Source: Rhodobacterales bacterium HKCCE4037
GTDB taxonomy: Bacteria; Pseudomonadota; Alphaproteobacteria; Rhodobacterales; Rhodobacteraceae
Length of the DNA stretch: 64,000 nucleotides
Assembly (NCBI GenBank): GCA_015689645.1
Contig: WVSM01000001.1
Span: forward strand, 248,001 to 312,000
Direction of reading: 5' to 3'
Below, in pieces: positions 45,734 to 55,841 of this stretch (positions within the stretch are counted from its first letter, which is position 1; every line of letters starts with the position of its first letter). A model generated the notes under the pieces. That model ran no database searches and was not told the origin of the DNA. It saw only the letters and a program-made list of their open reading frames with translations. The position numbers and the translations under genes were made by a program.

Positions 45734-46196
45734 CGAAATCGGCGTCCTCGGCCCCCGACAGTTCTTTCAATTTCGCCGGGTCGATCGGGAAGATGTGGCG
45801 CGGCGTGCCGGCGGCAGCATAGATCACCTCGAATTCCGACAGGCGCGGATCCCACCATGCACGGATCGGGTTGAGGTGCCCGATGGGGGCGACGCCGCCG
45901 ATGGCAAAGCCCGTCTGCGCCCGGATCAGGCCGGCATCGGCCTTGCCCAGGGGCTCGCCAGCGACGGCGCTGGCCTTGGTCGCATCGACCTGGTTGCCGC
46001 CTGCCGTGACGAACAGGACCGCCTCGCCACTGGTCTCCGCGCGGAAGATGATCGACTTGGCGATCTGGTCCAGTTCGCACCCCGCCGCTGCTGCCGCGTC
46101 AGCGGCCGTGCGCGTTCCATCAGCCATTTCCAGCACCTCGACGGCCAACCCGGCCTCGTCCAATGCGCGCTTTACCCGTTTGAGAGATTTCGACAT
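45726..46196 (-). CDS. YbaK/EbsC-family aminoacyl-tRNA deacylase
   Basis: 156 aa. It has the YbaK/ProX editing-domain core: CELDQIAKSIIFRAE, AVLFVTAGGNQVDATKASAVAG, and GFAIGGVAPIGHLNPIRAWWDPRL. Such proteins remove mischarged amino acids such as Cys from tRNA-Pro. The specificity cannot be fixed. It is convergent with lpxB (8-bp overlap at the stops) and divergent from glnE (78 bp between starts). Confidence 0.88.
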   Translation of the reverse strand: MSKSLKRVKRALDEAGLAVEVLEMADGTRTAADAAAAAGCELDQIAKSIIFRAETSGEAVLFVTAGGNQVDATKASAVAGEPLGKADAGLIRAQTGFAIGGVAPIGHLNPIRAWWDPRLSEFEVIYAAAGTPRHIFPIDPAKLKELSGAEDADFVS

Positions 46197-46274
46197 GGAT
46201 CACCTGCTTGCCATTCGGCGCGGACCTTACAAGGATCGCGCCGAGCCACAAGCCCGCGCCACAAGGGAGCCCCC

Positions 46275-49085
46275 ATGACTTTTGCCGCCCGCCTGACCCG
46301 TGCGCCCATCGCCTTCTCGCCGGACAGGGGGGCGGAAGCACTTGAGGCCGTTCCGCATCTTGTGCCGGAACTGGCCGAGCTGATCCGGGGGGCGGGCGGG
46401 TCCTCGCCGTATCTCTCCGGTCTCATGGCGAAGGAGGGGCATTGGCTGTCGCATGCGTTGGAGAAGCAGCCCGAGGATGTGATTTCCGAGTTGATCGCCG
46501 AAACCGGGGCACTCGACGCCGGCACGCTCGACAGCGGATTGCGCGAAGCCAAGCGGCGCGCGGCGCTGATTGTCGGGTTGGCCGATCTGGGCGGGGTCTG
46601 GGGACTGGCGACCGTGACACAAGCCTGGACCGATTTTGCCGATGCCTGCGTTGCCGCTGCGCTGGCGATCCACGTCGCCGGGCAGGCGCGGCGCGGCAAG
46701 ATCCCGGGCATGACGGAGGAGGACGCGCTGAACGACGGGGCGGGCATGGTGGCGCTGGCCATGGGCAAGATGGGCGCGGGCGAGCTGAATTATTCCAGTG
46801 ACATCGACCTGATCTGCCTGTTCGACGAGACGCGTTTCGATGGCCCGTCCGAGGAGATGGAGGCTCGCGCCGCCTTCATCAAGGCAACCCGGGCCATGGC
46901 CGCCACGTTGAGCGACGGAACGGCGGAGGGCTACGTGTTCCGCACGGACCTGCGCCTGCGGCCCGACGCCAGCGTGACGCCGGTCTGCATCTCGATGGCC
47001 GCGGCCGAACGCTATTACGAGGCCGAGGGCCGGACGTGGGAACGTTCGGCCTACATCAAGGCGCGGGCGGCGGCGGGCGACGTGGCGGCGGGCGAGCGGT
47101 TCCTGAAGACGCTCACGCCCTTCGTCTGGCGCAAGCACCTCGATTTCGCGACCGTGGCCGAGACGATGGACATGCGCCAGCGCATCCGCGACCACAAGGG
47201 CCTGCATGGCCACGCGCTGGAGGGGCGCAACATCAAGCTGGGGCTCGGCGGTATCCGCGAGATCGAGTTCTTCGCCCAGACCCGGCAGCTTGTGGCGGGC
47301 GGCCGCGACCCGTCGCTGCGCCAGCCGCGCACGGTCAAGGCGCTGCAGGCGCTGGCGCGCGCCGACTGGATCACGCGGGAGGTCGCAAGCGACCTGGCCG
47401 ACCATTACGCCGCCCTTCGCGAGGTCGAGCATCGGCTTCAGATGATCGACGATGCGCAGACCCACAGCCTGCCCAAATCAGCGGAGGGGTTCGACCGGCT
47501 CGCCCGGTTGAGCGGGGACGCCGATACCGCGCACTACCGCAAGATGCTTGAGGAGCGGCTGAACGCGGTCGACGTGATTACCGGCGACCTCTACGCGCCC
47601 AAGACCCGTGGCAAGGAAAACCCCGAGTTGAGCGAAGCGGCACAGGATATCGTGGCACGCTGGCCGGGTTACCCGGCGCTGCGCTCGGAACGCGGGCAAG
47701 GCATCTTCGAGCGCCTGAAGCCCGACCTTCTGGCGCGGTTCACCGCCGCCGATCGGCCCGACGAGGCGCTGACGAATTTCGACGGCTTCCTGCGCGGCCT
47801 GCCGGCCGGTGTTCAGCTTTTCTCGCTCTTCGAAGCCAATCCTAGCCTCGTGGACCTGCTGGCCGATATCTGCGCCACGGCGCCGGGCCTTGCGACCTAC
47901 CTGTCGCGCAACTCGGGCGTTCTGGATGCCGTTCTCGACGGCCAGTTCTTCGAGCCGTGGCCGGGAGCCGAGGGGCTGACCCGTGACCTGTCCGACGCCT
48001 TGGCGCGCCAAGATTACGAGGTGCAGCTCGACACCGCGCGGCGCTGGCAGAAGGAATGGCATTTCCGGGTCGGGGTCCACATGCTGCGCGGCCTGATCGG
48101 GGCGGAGGACGCGGCGCAGCAATATTCCGACGTGGGTGAAGCGGTGGTCGCGGCCCTCTGGCCCTGCGTCTGCGCGGAGGTCGCGCGTCGCCATGGTCCG
48201 GCGCCTGGCCGCGGCGGGGCGATCCTTGCCATGGGAAGCCTCGGCGCGACCACGATGACGGCGACGTCCGACCTCGACCTCATCGTGATCTTCGATGCGG
48301 AGGGGGTTGATGTGACCGACGGCCCGCGACCGCTCGACCCGCGTGGCTGGTTCGCCAAGGCCACCAAGACGCTGATCACCGCGCTGAGTGCGCTGACCGG
48401 CGAAGGCAAGCTCTACGAAGTGGACATGCGGCTCAGGCCATCGGGCGGGCAGGGGCCGGTGGCCACATCACTCGCCGCCTTCGAACGCTACCAGCGCGAA
48501 GAGGCCTGGACGTGGGAGCATATGGCGCTGACCCGCGCGCGGGTCGTGGCAGGCGAGGCGTCCCTCGCGAAGGAGGTCGAAGACGTGCGCTGCGCCGTGA
48601 TCGCCGCCCGCAAAGACGATGCGGAGGCTGTTCTGAAGGACGCCGCGGACATGCGCGCGCGCTTGGCGAAGGCGGGCCGGGCCGGTGGCACTTGGTCCGT
48701 GAAGGACGGGCCCGGCGGATTGCAGGACATTGCGCTGTGCGCGCAGGCGCTGGCGCTGATCGCCGGCAGTGCGCGGCGGCAACCGGCGCGGCAATTGCGG
48801 GCGGCAGCCGATGCGGGATCGCTGGCCGAGGCGGACGCCGCGGCGCTGATCGACGCGAACGCGCTGTTCTCGACCCTGCTCCAGGGCGCGCGCCTCCTGA
48901 CGGACCAGCCCTTGTCGCCCGAGGCCATCGGCGCAGGCGGCATGGCATTTCTCTTGCGGCTGACGGACAGGGCGGAAATCGACACGCTCGTGCCGCAGCT
49001 TGACTCTCTGCGGGCGATGGCTGCTGGTAAGATCGACGAAATTCTGGGTGTGGCTTCAGAGGACACGCATGATGCGGGACATTGA
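46275..49085 (+). CDS. glnE: Bifunctional glutamine synthetase adenylyltransferase/deadenylase
   Basis: 936 aa from ATG 46275 with AAGGGAGCC upstream; a longer frame to 45669 runs antisense through the YbaK-like gene. Two nucleotidyltransferase domains are seen, each with the metal-binding DxD: NYSSDIDLICLFDE in the N-terminal half (about residue 176) and TATSDLDLIVIFDA in the C-terminal half (about residue 665). It switches glutamine synthetase activity in response to PII. Other motifs are KLGLGGIREIEFFAQ and MRLRPSGGQGPVATS. The next gene starts 17 bp inside its 3' end. Confidence 0.95.
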   Translation: MTFAARLTRAPIAFSPDRGAEALEAVPHLVPELAELIRGAGGSSPYLSGLMAKEGHWLSHALEKQPEDVISELIAETGALDAGTLDSGLREAKRRAALIVGLADLGGVWGLATVTQAWTDFADACVAAALAIHVAGQARRGKIPGMTEEDALNDGAGMVALAMGKMGAGELNYSSDIDLICLFDETRFDGPSEEMEARAAFIKATRAMAATLSDGTAEGYVFRTDLRLRPDASVTPVCISMAAAERYYEAEGRTWERSAYIKARAAAGDVAAGERFLKTLTPFVWRKHLDFATVAETMDMRQRIRDHKGLHGHALEGRNIKLGLGGIREIEFFAQTRQLVAGGRDPSLRQPRTVKALQALARADWITREVASDLADHYAALREVEHRLQMIDDAQTHSLPKSAEGFDRLARLSGDADTAHYRKMLEERLNAVDVITGDLYAPKTRGKENPELSEAAQDIVARWPGYPALRSERGQGIFERLKPDLLARFTAADRPDEALTNFDGFLRGLPAGVQLFSLFEANPSLVDLLADICATAPGLATYLSRNSGVLDAVLDGQFFEPWPGAEGLTRDLSDALARQDYEVQLDTARRWQKEWHFRVGVHMLRGLIGAEDAAQQYSDVGEAVVAALWPCVCAEVARRHGPAPGRGGAILAMGSLGATTMTATSDLDLIVIFDAEGVDVTDGPRPLDPRGWFAKATKTLITALSALTGEGKLYEVDMRLRPSGGQGPVATSLAAFERYQREEAWTWEHMALTRARVVAGEASLAKEVEDVRCAVIAARKDDAEAVLKDAADMRARLAKAGRAGGTWSVKDGPGGLQDIALCAQALALIAGSARRQPARQLRAAADAGSLAEADAAALIDANALFSTLLQGARLLTDQPLSPEAIGAGGMAFLLRLTDRAEIDTLVPQLDSLRAMAAGKIDEILGVASEDTHDAGH

Positions 49086-49341
49086 CCCGAACGATCCCAA
49101 GAACCTGATCCGGGAATCGTTCCGGATCGACGGGATCACCGCTTCCGAATGCCGCTCGATCTTCGTGGACTGGGCGCTGAGCCTCAGCGCCGCCGATCCG
49201 AAACCGGCCATCGAGGCGCTTCTGGAAAAGCACAGGAACGAGCCGGATGATCACCCGATGAAAGCTGTCCTGGCCGAGGGGTTGCAGGCCAGCCCCGCCA
49301 AGGGCCGTCGCGGCGGGCGGGCAGCGCGGGTGAAATCCTAG
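49069..49341 (+). CDS. Conserved-looking 90-aa protein downstream of glnE
   Basis: 90 aa starting MMRDIDPNDPKNLIRESF with AGAGGACACGC upstream, overlapping glnE by 17 bp. It is acidic and helical in the first 75 residues (GITASECRSIFVDWALSLSAADPKPAIEALL) and has a basic tail (KGRRGGRAARVKS). No known domain is recognised. Coupling to glnE suggests a linked role, but this is inference. Its stop overlaps the convergent GlxA-type gene stop by 4 bp. Confidence 0.75.
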   Translation: MMRDIDPNDPKNLIRESFRIDGITASECRSIFVDWALSLSAADPKPAIEALLEKHRNEPDDHPMKAVLAEGLQASPAKGRRGGRAARVKS

Positions 49342-50333
49342 TCCTTCTCGCGCGTCGCGTGCGTGCCGCGTTCGCGGTAGGGCGTCGTGTCGTAATGGGC
49401 GCGGTAGCATTTCGAGAAATGCGAGGGTGAGGCGAAGCCACAGGCCAGCGCCACGTTGATGACGCTCATGTCCGTCTGCATCAGCAGGTTGCGCGCCTTG
49501 CCGAGCCGAAGCTCCATGTAATACCGCTTGGGCGAACGGTTCAGGTAACGCCGGAACAGCCGTTCCAGCTGTCGCGTGGACATGCCGACGTCTTCCGCCA
49601 GTTGCGACGGGCTGATCGGATCCTCGATGTTCTGTTCCATCATCCGGATCACGGCGCCAAGCTTGGGATGACGCACGCCGATGCGCGTCGGGATCGACAG
49701 GCGCTGGGTGTCCTGATCGGTGCGGATCGAGGTGTAGATCAACTGGTCTGCGACCAGGTTGGCCAGTTCCTCGCCATGGTCCTGCGCGATCAGCTTGAGC
49801 ATCAGGTCGATGGAGGCAGTGCCGCCTGCCGTGGTGATCCGGTTGCCGTCCACGACGAAGACCGACTTGGTCAGCGTGACTTCTTCGAATTCCTCGGCGA
49901 AACTGTCCTGGTTTTCCCAGTGGATCGTCGCGCGCTTCCCGTCGAGCAGCCCGGCCTTGGCAAGCGAATAGCCCGCCGTGCAGAGACCGCCGATCACCGG
50001 ACCCTTGCGTGCCTCCCGCCGGAGCCAGCTGAGCAGCCTCTTGGTTGTGGCGCTCGCCACGTCGATGCCGCCGCACACAAGGATGGTGTCTTCGCGCTGA
50101 AGCTCGTCGAGGTCACTGTCGAGGCGGAACCAGATGCCGGCCGAACATTGGGCATGTTCGCCGCCTTCACCGATCAGCGACCATTGGTACAGTTCGCGGC
50201 CAGCCATGCGGTTGGCAATGCGCAAGGATTCGACGGCAGAGGAAAAGCACAGCATGGTGAACTGATCGAGCAGGACGAAAACGAACCGCTTGGGCGCCTC
50301 TCCGTGGCGCGATCTCTTGGTCGTTTCACCCAT
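49338..50333 (-). CDS. GlxA-family AraC-type transcriptional regulator
   Basis: 331 aa from ATG 50333; an in-frame extension to 50447 was not used. The N-terminal DJ-1/PfpI-like domain (residues about 15-190; FVFVLLDQFTMLCFSSAVESL and GGLCTAGYSLAKAGLL) is followed by a double AraC helix-turn-helix (about 225-325; SPSQLAEDVGMSTRQLERLF and NVALACGFASPSHFSKCYRAHY). In related bacteria members control glycine betaine, carnitine or arginine use. The target here is unknown. It is divergent from the DAHP synthase gene. Confidence 0.88.
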   Translation of the reverse strand: MGETTKRSRHGEAPKRFVFVLLDQFTMLCFSSAVESLRIANRMAGRELYQWSLIGEGGEHAQCSAGIWFRLDSDLDELQREDTILVCGGIDVASATTKRLLSWLRREARKGPVIGGLCTAGYSLAKAGLLDGKRATIHWENQDSFAEEFEEVTLTKSVFVVDGNRITTAGGTASIDLMLKLIAQDHGEELANLVADQLIYTSIRTDQDTQRLSIPTRIGVRHPKLGAVIRMMEQNIEDPISPSQLAEDVGMSTRQLERLFRRYLNRSPKRYYMELRLGKARNLLMQTDMSVINVALACGFASPSHFSKCYRAHYDTTPYRERGTHATREKD

Positions 50334-50536
50334 GCGAATGTCTCCCGTCCCGACCCCATTTCCCCGGGGGCTTCTCGGATGTCCGAAGATCGAAACCATC
50401 AATTCGCGGCTCATGCAATCCCACAATTGGCTTTGCCGGGGCGGCATTCCGGGGCGATGTTTTGGGAAAATGCGGGATTGGAAGCGGCGGAACGCTTGTG
50501 TAGAGAGTGGGCCGACATTTGGAGATGGAGACGATC

Positions 50537-51910
50537 ATGGCCTCTGCTAAGACCTGGACCAAATCGGATTGGCGCGCCAAGCCGCGTGTGCAGATGCCCG
50601 ATTATACCGACGAAGCTGCGCTGAACGCTGTCGAGGCACAGCTTTCGAAATACCCGCCGCTGGTGTTTGCCGGTGAAGCGCGAAAGCTGCGGAACGAGCT
50701 TGCCGCCGTTTCGCGCGGCGAAGGGTTCCTTCTGCAAGGCGGCGATTGCGCCGAAAGCTTTTCGCAATTCTCGGCCGACAACATCCGCGACACCTTCAAG
50801 GTGCTGTTGCAGATGGCGACTGTGCTGACCTTCGGCGCCAAGGTGCCGGTCGTGAAGATCGGTCGCATGGCCGGCCAGTTCGCCAAGCCGCGTTCGGCGC
50901 CTACCGAAGTGAAGGATGGCGTGGAACTGCCGTCCTACCGCGGTGACATCATCAACGAATTGGAGTTCACGCCCGAGGCGCGCATTCCGAACCCGCAGAA
51001 GATGCTGCAGGCCTACACGCAGGCTGCCGCCTCGCTGAACCTGCTACGGGCCTTCTCGAAAGGTGGATTCGCGGACATCCACCGCGTGCATTCGTGGACC
51101 CTCGGCTTCACTGATATCGGTGACGCGGAGCGGTATTCCGACATGGCGAACCGCATCCAGGATGCGCTCGACTTCATGACGGCCGCGGGCTTCAAGCAGG
51201 GCTCGACCCCGGAACTGGAGCAGGTGGATTTCTACACTTCGCACGAGGCGCTTCTGCTGGAATACGAAGAGGCGCTCTGCCGTCTGGACTCGACCTCCGG
51301 GAAGTGGCTGGCGGGCTCCGGCCACATGATCTGGATCGGCGACCGCACGCGGCAGCCCGACGGGGCCCACGTCGAATTCTGCAAGGGCGTGCTGAACCCG
51401 ATCGGGATCAAATGCGGACCCTCGATCACGCGGTCCGACCTGAAAGAACTGCTCGACACGCTGAACCCGAACCGCGAGGCGGGCCGTATCGTTCTGATCA
51501 ACCGCTTCGGCGCGGGGGCCGTGGCCGACCACATGCCCAAGCTCATCAGCGCGGTCGAGGAAGAGGCGCATCCCGTCGTCTGGTCTTGCGACCCGATGCA
51601 CGGCAACACGATCAAGTCGGATTCGGGTTACAAGACCCGCCCCTTCGACTCGGTTCTGCGCGAGGTGCAGGAATTCTTCGCCGTTCACCGGGCCGAAGGC
51701 ACCGTGCCGGGTGGCGTGCATTTCGAAATGACCGGCCAGGACGTGACCGAATGCACGGGTGGCGTGCGCGCCGTGACGGACGAGGATCTGTCGAGCCGTT
51801 ACCACACCGCCTGCGACCCGCGCCTGAATGCGTCGCAATCGCTGGAACTGGCGTTCCTCGTGGCCGAGGAGCTATCTCAATCGCGTGAGAAGCTGCGCGC
51901 CGTCGGCTGA
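50537..51910 (+). CDS. 3-deoxy-7-phosphoheptulonate synthase, class II
   Basis: 457 aa from ATG 50537 with GGAGACGATC upstream. It is the plant-type (class II) DAHP synthase that condenses phosphoenolpyruvate with erythrose 4-phosphate, the first shikimate step. [23 protein letters not shown] begins the protein, and [12 protein letters not shown] carries a metal-ligand Cys. Other conserved parts are [30 protein letters not shown] and [10 protein letters not shown]. It is followed by a strong terminator at 51933. aroK and aroB are 42 kb away. Confidence 0.94.
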   Translation: MASAKTWTKSDWRAKPRVQMPDYTDEAALNAVEAQLSKYPPLVFAGEARKLRNELAAVSRGEGFLLQGGDCAESFSQFSADNIRDTFKVLLQMATVLTFGAKVPVVKIGRMAGQFAKPRSAPTEVKDGVELPSYRGDIINELEFTPEARIPNPQKMLQAYTQAAASLNLLRAFSKGGFADIHRVHSWTLGFTDIGDAERYSDMANRIQDALDFMTAAGFKQGSTPELEQVDFYTSHEALLLEYEEALCRLDSTSGKWLAGSGHMIWIGDRTRQPDGAHVEFCKGVLNPIGIKCGPSITRSDLKELLDTLNPNREAGRIVLINRFGAGAVADHMPKLISAVEEEAHPVVWSCDPMHGNTIKSDSGYKTRPFDSVLREVQEFFAVHRAEGTVPGGVHFEMTGQDVTECTGGVRAVTDEDLSSRYHTACDPRLNASQSLELAFLVAEELSQSREKLRAVG

Positions 51911-51932
51911 GCGGTTTGCACAAGACGCAATA

Positions 51933-51965
51933 AAGCGCGCCGGTCTCGGACTGGCGCGCTTTTTT
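51933..51965 (+). terminator. Rho-independent terminator after the DAHP synthase gene
   Basis: Stem AAGCGCGCC / GGCGCGCTT extended by GGTC / GACT (one wobble) around a TCG loop, then TTTT. It lies 22 nt after the stop and before the convergent PAS gene. Confidence 0.9.
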
Positions 51966-51980
51966 CGTGGCGTGATCCGC

Positions 51981-52694
51981 TCAGGAGCGCCCGCCCTCGA
52001 TCACTTGGAAAACCGGCCGGGCGTGATGTTCGAGGTTGCGCGCCTCGATCCGTGCGGGGGCTTCGGCAGTTGCATGTTGCGCCTTGCGGAACCGCGCGCC
52101 GTTTGTGTGCGGGACAACCGAGATCGGGGCCGCGGTTTCGGCCAGTCCGTCCAGCGGTGCGCCCTCCGGAATCTCGATCCGGATGTGGTCTTCCACCTGG
52201 AACCGGCCCCGCAGGTCGGTCACGTAGGGCGTGATCGCCGCAGCCTCGGAATAGAGCGCGATGGCGCGGGTCAGCCCGCCATGGGGGTCCGACAGCGGCA
52301 GGATCGCCATCTGCGCCTCGTGCTGGTTCCCGAATTGGCCTGCGCGGGCCAGTGAAAGCACGCTGACCGCGGGCGTCACCATGGCCGATTCAGCTGCATC
52401 CATCGCGGCGGCGCGGTCATCGAGTTCAAACAGCGATCGGAACGGCATCCCGCGCAGTTCCATACCCATGCGCTGTGACAGGGTCGCGCCGGCCAGACGG
52501 ATCCGCACGGTGCCGGCACGCGGACGTTCGAGGATGCAGATACGCGACAAATGGCGCGCGATATCGGCGGGGCTGACCTCGACCCGGGCCGGGACCGGCC
52601 GCCCATTGCGCAAGCAATCCCAATACCGCACCATCGACAGGCAGCGGTCATCGAGGCGCAGAAGCGTTTCCGTCGGGCTCAATTCATCCGTCAT
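51981..52694 (-). CDS. PAS_5-type PAS domain protein
   Basis: 237 aa from ATG 52694 with GGAGGTCGAGAC upstream. The middle (about residues 25-160) looks like the PAS_5 domain common in alphaproteobacteria (LDDRCLSMVRYWDCLRNGRPVPARVEVSPADIARHL and RIRLAGATLSQRMGMELRG). No output domain follows; the C-terminus is low in motifs. A sensory or partner role is suggested, nothing more. An upstream in-frame start at 52793 was rejected because the chosen start has the better ribosome site. Confidence 0.75.
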   Translation of the reverse strand: MTDELSPTETLLRLDDRCLSMVRYWDCLRNGRPVPARVEVSPADIARHLSRICILERPRAGTVRIRLAGATLSQRMGMELRGMPFRSLFELDDRAAAMDAAESAMVTPAVSVLSLARAGQFGNQHEAQMAILPLSDPHGGLTRAIALYSEAAAITPYVTDLRGRFQVEDHIRIEIPEGAPLDGLAETAAPISVVPHTNGARFRKAQHATAEAPARIEARNLEHHARPVFQVIEGGRS

Positions 52695-52854
52695 GTCTCG
52701 ACCTCCGCAAGATCGCGTTGAGTGGAGCATCGTATGCTCCCGACGCGCCGACGGTTGACCACCGGGCCGCGTTCCTGTCCTTTCGAAATACACTGACTAA
52801 AATTTTATGTGCAGGGGGAGTCTTGGCAGATGGTTAACGGGACAGGAGCCGGGC

Positions 52855-53742
52855 GTGGCCGCTAAGGGTCTTTCATCCATGACCGCGTTCGCGTCGGCAG
52901 ACGGGGCTGACGGCGCGCTCGCCTGGCAATGGGAAATCAGGGGCGTGAACGGGCGCGGGCTGGACCTGCGATTGCGCCTGCCCGATGGCTTGGGTGCGCT
53001 GGAACATCCCTTGCGCGGCAAACTCCAGAAGGCGCTGGCGCGCGGCAACGTCTCGGTCTCGCTGAAGCTGCAACGGGCGGCAGGGGCTACAAGCCTTGCC
53101 CTGCAGACCGAGGCCCTGGACGCGGCCCTGGCGGCGTTGAGCGAGGTCGAACACCGGGCCGAGGGCCGTCTTGCCCCGTCCACTGCCGCCGACATCCTGA
53201 ACCTGCGCGGCGTGATGGAGGCTGGAGACACTGCCCAGTTGCCCGCGGACCAGACCCTCCTCGCCGAGGCCGACGCCCTGATCGACGCCTTCGTCGCGAT
53301 GCGCAGGACCGAGGGCGCGGCGCTGGCCGAGGTGATGACAGGCCAACTCGATCGCATGGCGAACCTGACCGAGGCCGCCGGGCAGACCGCCTCGGCCCGT
53401 GCCGCCGCGTCGGGTGAGCGGCTCAGGCAGCAGGTGGCCGACCTGCTGGAGGCGACCGAAGTGGTCGACGAGGCGCGCCTTGCGCAGGAGCTTGCGGTGC
53501 TGGCCGTCAAGGCCGACGTCACCGAGGAGATCGACCGCCTGCGCGCCCACATCGCCGCGGCGCGCGACCTGATCGCCGGGGGCGGGCCGGTTGGCCGGAA
53601 ACTCGACTTCCTGATGCAGGAGTTCAACCGCGAGGCGAATACGCTCTGCTCCAAGTCCGGCGATGCCGCACTCACGGCCATCGGCCTTGACCTCAAACTG
53701 ACCATAGATCAGATGCGCGAACAGGTTCAGAACGTGGAATGA
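52855..53742 (+). CDS. YicC-family endoribonuclease-like protein
   Basis: 295 aa from GTG 52855 with CAGGAGCCGG upstream, giving [14 protein letters not shown] as the start, which fits the usual SMTxFA pattern. The C-terminal DUF1732 part is clear: [77 protein letters not shown]. Family members have been linked to RNA turnover. It overlaps gmk by 4 bp, the common yicC-gmk order. Confidence 0.88.
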   Translation: MAAKGLSSMTAFASADGADGALAWQWEIRGVNGRGLDLRLRLPDGLGALEHPLRGKLQKALARGNVSVSLKLQRAAGATSLALQTEALDAALAALSEVEHRAEGRLAPSTAADILNLRGVMEAGDTAQLPADQTLLAEADALIDAFVAMRRTEGAALAEVMTGQLDRMANLTEAAGQTASARAAASGERLRQQVADLLEATEVVDEARLAQELAVLAVKADVTEEIDRLRAHIAAARDLIAGGGPVGRKLDFLMQEFNREANTLCSKSGDAALTAIGLDLKLTIDQMREQVQNVE

Positions 53743-54392
53743 CTATGCCGGAAAAAACCCGTCGCGGGCTATTGATCATCCTGTCGTCGCCGTCGGGGGC
53801 GGGCAAATCCACCCTCGCGCGCCGGTTGATGGCCTGGGACGATACGCTGAGTTTCTCGGTGTCCGCCACGACGCGAGCGCCCCGGCCCGGTGAGGTGGAC
53901 GGCAAGGATTACCACTTCCTCGACGAGGCGCGGTTCAAGGCCATGGTGCGCGACGGCGAGATGCTGGAACATGCCCATGTCTTCGGGAATTTCTACGGCT
54001 CGCCCCTGAAACCGGTGGCCGAGGCCATCGACGCCGGGCGCGACGTGCTCTTCGATATCGACTGGCAGGGGGCGCAGCAGATCCAGAAAAGCGCGCTGGC
54101 CCCGCATGTCCTGTCGATCTTCATCCTGCCGCCGTCGATTTCCGAATTGCGCCGCAGGCTTGAAAGCCGCGGGCAGGACGCCGCCGAGACAATCGCCAAG
54201 CGGATGCAGAAAAGCTGGGACGAGATCAGCCATTGGGACGGCTACGACTACGTTCTCATCAACGATGATCTGGATGCGACCGAGGCGCGGCTGAAAACCA
54301 TCGTCACGGCCGAGCGGATGAAAGCATCTCAGCAACCCGCGCTGATGGATCACGTCCGCGCCTTGCAGAATGAATTCGAGGAGGCCCCATGA
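53739..54392 (+). CDS. gmk: Guanylate kinase
   Basis: 217 aa. It phosphorylates GMP to GDP. The P-loop [15 protein letters not shown] is at residues about 16-30, and [27 protein letters not shown] is the GMP-binding segment. [17 protein letters not shown] also fits. It overlaps yicC (ATGA at 53739-53742) and the next gene (ATGA at 54389-54392), so all three are likely translated together. Confidence 0.95.
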   Translation: MTMPEKTRRGLLIILSSPSGAGKSTLARRLMAWDDTLSFSVSATTRAPRPGEVDGKDYHFLDEARFKAMVRDGEMLEHAHVFGNFYGSPLKPVAEAIDAGRDVLFDIDWQGAQQIQKSALAPHVLSIFILPPSISELRRRLESRGQDAAETIAKRMQKSWDEISHWDGYDYVLINDDLDATEARLKTIVTAERMKASQQPALMDHVRALQNEFEEAP

Positions 54393-54910
54393 CCCTCTAT
54401 GCGCTTGACGGCAGCGCGCCCCGCGTCGCCGATGACACGTGGATCGCGCCGGACGCCAACGTGATCGGCAATGTGGTGATCGAGGAAGGCGGAAGCGTCT
54501 GGTTCGGCAGCACCCTGCGCGGCGATAACGAGGAAATCCGCGTCGGTCGCGGCTCGAACGTACAGGAGAACGTGGTGTGCCATACCGATCCGGGGTGCCC
54601 GCTGACGATCGGTCCGGATTGCACGATCGGTCACAAGGCCATGCTGCACGGCTGCACCATCGGGGCGGGTTCGCTGATCGGGATGGGGGCCACGGTGCTG
54701 AACGGCGCGGTGATCGGCGACGGGTGCCTGATCGGTGCAGGCGCGCTGATCCCCGAGGGCAAGGTGATCCCGGACGGGTCGCTTGTCATGGGAATGCCCG
54801 GCAAGGTCGTGCGCGAGCTGGACGAGGCCGCGCGTGACGGGCTGCTCGCCTCGGCGGAGCATTACCGGCAGAACATGCGCCGCTTCCGCGCGGGGCTGCG
54901 CGCCGTCTGA
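54389..54910 (+). CDS. Gamma-type carbonic anhydrase-like protein
   Basis: 173 aa left-handed beta-helix with hexapeptide repeats ([30 protein letters not shown] and on). Three His residues in CHTD, GHKA and LHGC match the zinc ligands of gamma-class carbonic anhydrases. Such proteins in alphaproteobacteria are also named YrdA or acetyltransferase-like; activity cannot be assumed. It overlaps gmk by 4 bp. Confidence 0.85.
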   Translation: MTLYALDGSAPRVADDTWIAPDANVIGNVVIEEGGSVWFGSTLRGDNEEIRVGRGSNVQENVVCHTDPGCPLTIGPDCTIGHKAMLHGCTIGAGSLIGMGATVLNGAVIGDGCLIGAGALIPEGKVIPDGSLVMGMPGKVVRELDEAARDGLLASAEHYRQNMRRFRAGLRAV

Positions 54911-54926
54911 CTCCCTTCCGGCGGTG

Positions 54927-55550
54927 TCAGCGGGCCATCACGGTCAGCGATGCCTGATCCGCACGGAAATAGATGCCCTTTCCACCGGCCGCCGCCGTGT
55001 GAAGCAGCAACGGGAATTGCGCATCCGCGGGGCGAAAGGCCATCATTTGCGGAACACGTCCCACGCGCAGCATGTCCCACAGCTCGGCGTTGACGGTCAG
55101 GCGCGGACCCTGTGCCGTGAGCGTCCAGCATTGATCGGCGTCGAGCGACACGTTCACCTCGCCGCCCATCGGCAGAGCCGTTTCGGCGCATAGGACCATC
55201 AGCGTTGCGAGCTTGATGTCCCGGCGAGCGTGATCGCCGGCCACTTGCCAGGCAGCCTTGATGCGACTTTGACGAAAATACCCCTCGACGGCCTCGCGCG
55301 CCTCGCGGGCGCTGGTGGTCTGATCCGGGCCCGCCGCACCGAAGGCCAGACGGAACAGCCGGATGCGCGCCTCGGCCGCCCGCACCGCGTCGCGGATCAG
55401 GTCCATCTCCGGCCCGTCCGCCTTTCCCGTCATCTCCAGAAGCTCGACCCCGTTGCCGATTGCGCCCAAAGGGTTAACTAGGTCATGACAGAGCCGCGAG
55501 GCCACCAGATCCGCCAGCCGGGTCGGCATTTCAGGGTTCGCTTCAGGCAT
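54927..55550 (-). CDS. chpT: Histidine phosphotransferase ChpT
   Basis: 207 aa from ATG 55550. DLVASRLCHDLVNPLGAIGNGVELLEMTG holds the phospho-acceptor His in a DHp-like helix (near residue 20). A degenerate ATPase-like domain follows. ChpT passes phosphate from CckA to CtrA and CpdR, which control cell cycle, motility and other traits. The start is 22 bp from the divergent DUF3553 gene start. A CtrA-type box lies near 55800. Longer in-frame start at 55625 was rejected because the homologous region starts later. Confidence 0.85.
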   Translation of the reverse strand: MPEANPEMPTRLADLVASRLCHDLVNPLGAIGNGVELLEMTGKADGPEMDLIRDAVRAAEARIRLFRLAFGAAGPDQTTSAREAREAVEGYFRQSRIKAAWQVAGDHARRDIKLATLMVLCAETALPMGGEVNVSLDADQCWTLTAQGPRLTVNAELWDMLRVGRVPQMMAFRPADAQFPLLLHTAAAGGKGIYFRADQASLTVMAR

Positions 55551-55572
55551 GATCGAAAGGCCCCTTGTCTTC

Positions 55573-55770
55573 ATGGAACGGAACCCGAGCGCAGCAGATG
55601 TCACGGCCATTCTCGAACCCGGCATGTTCGTCCGCCACCCCGGTGCGCCGGATTGGGGTCTTGGTCAGGTTCAATCCAACATTGCAGGCAAGGTGACAGT
55701 CAACTTCGAACACCAGGGCAAGGTTGTGCTGGATGGTCGCGTGATTGCCTTGGATATTGTCGATCCCTGA
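55573..55770 (+). CDS. DUF3553 family small protein
   Basis: 65 aa. The core EPGMFVRHPGAPDWGLGQVQSNIAGKVTVNFEHQGKVVLDG matches the DUF3553 pattern (a short SH3-like or KOW-like beta-barrel). Start ATG at 55573 with no strong ribosome site; an earlier in-frame ATG at 55549 would overlap the divergent chpT start. Function unknown. Confidence 0.75.
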   Translation: MERNPSAADVTAILEPGMFVRHPGAPDWGLGQVQSNIAGKVTVNFEHQGKVVLDGRVIALDIVDP

Positions 55771-55795
55771 TCGCCGGGAGTCTATCCGTCGTTGG

Positions 55796-55811
55796 TTAAC
55801 ACGATCTTAAC
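55796..55811. promoter_or_regulatory. Candidate CtrA-binding box
   Basis: TTAAC-ACGATC-TTAAC, exactly the TTAA-N7-TTAA pattern bound by CtrA in alphaproteobacteria, 121 nt before the olsB start and 26 nt after the DUF3553 stop. It is the only exact instance I noticed in the window. Confidence 0.65.
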
Positions 55812-55841
55812 GCCCTCAATACCGATTGGCGCGCGCGCCGC

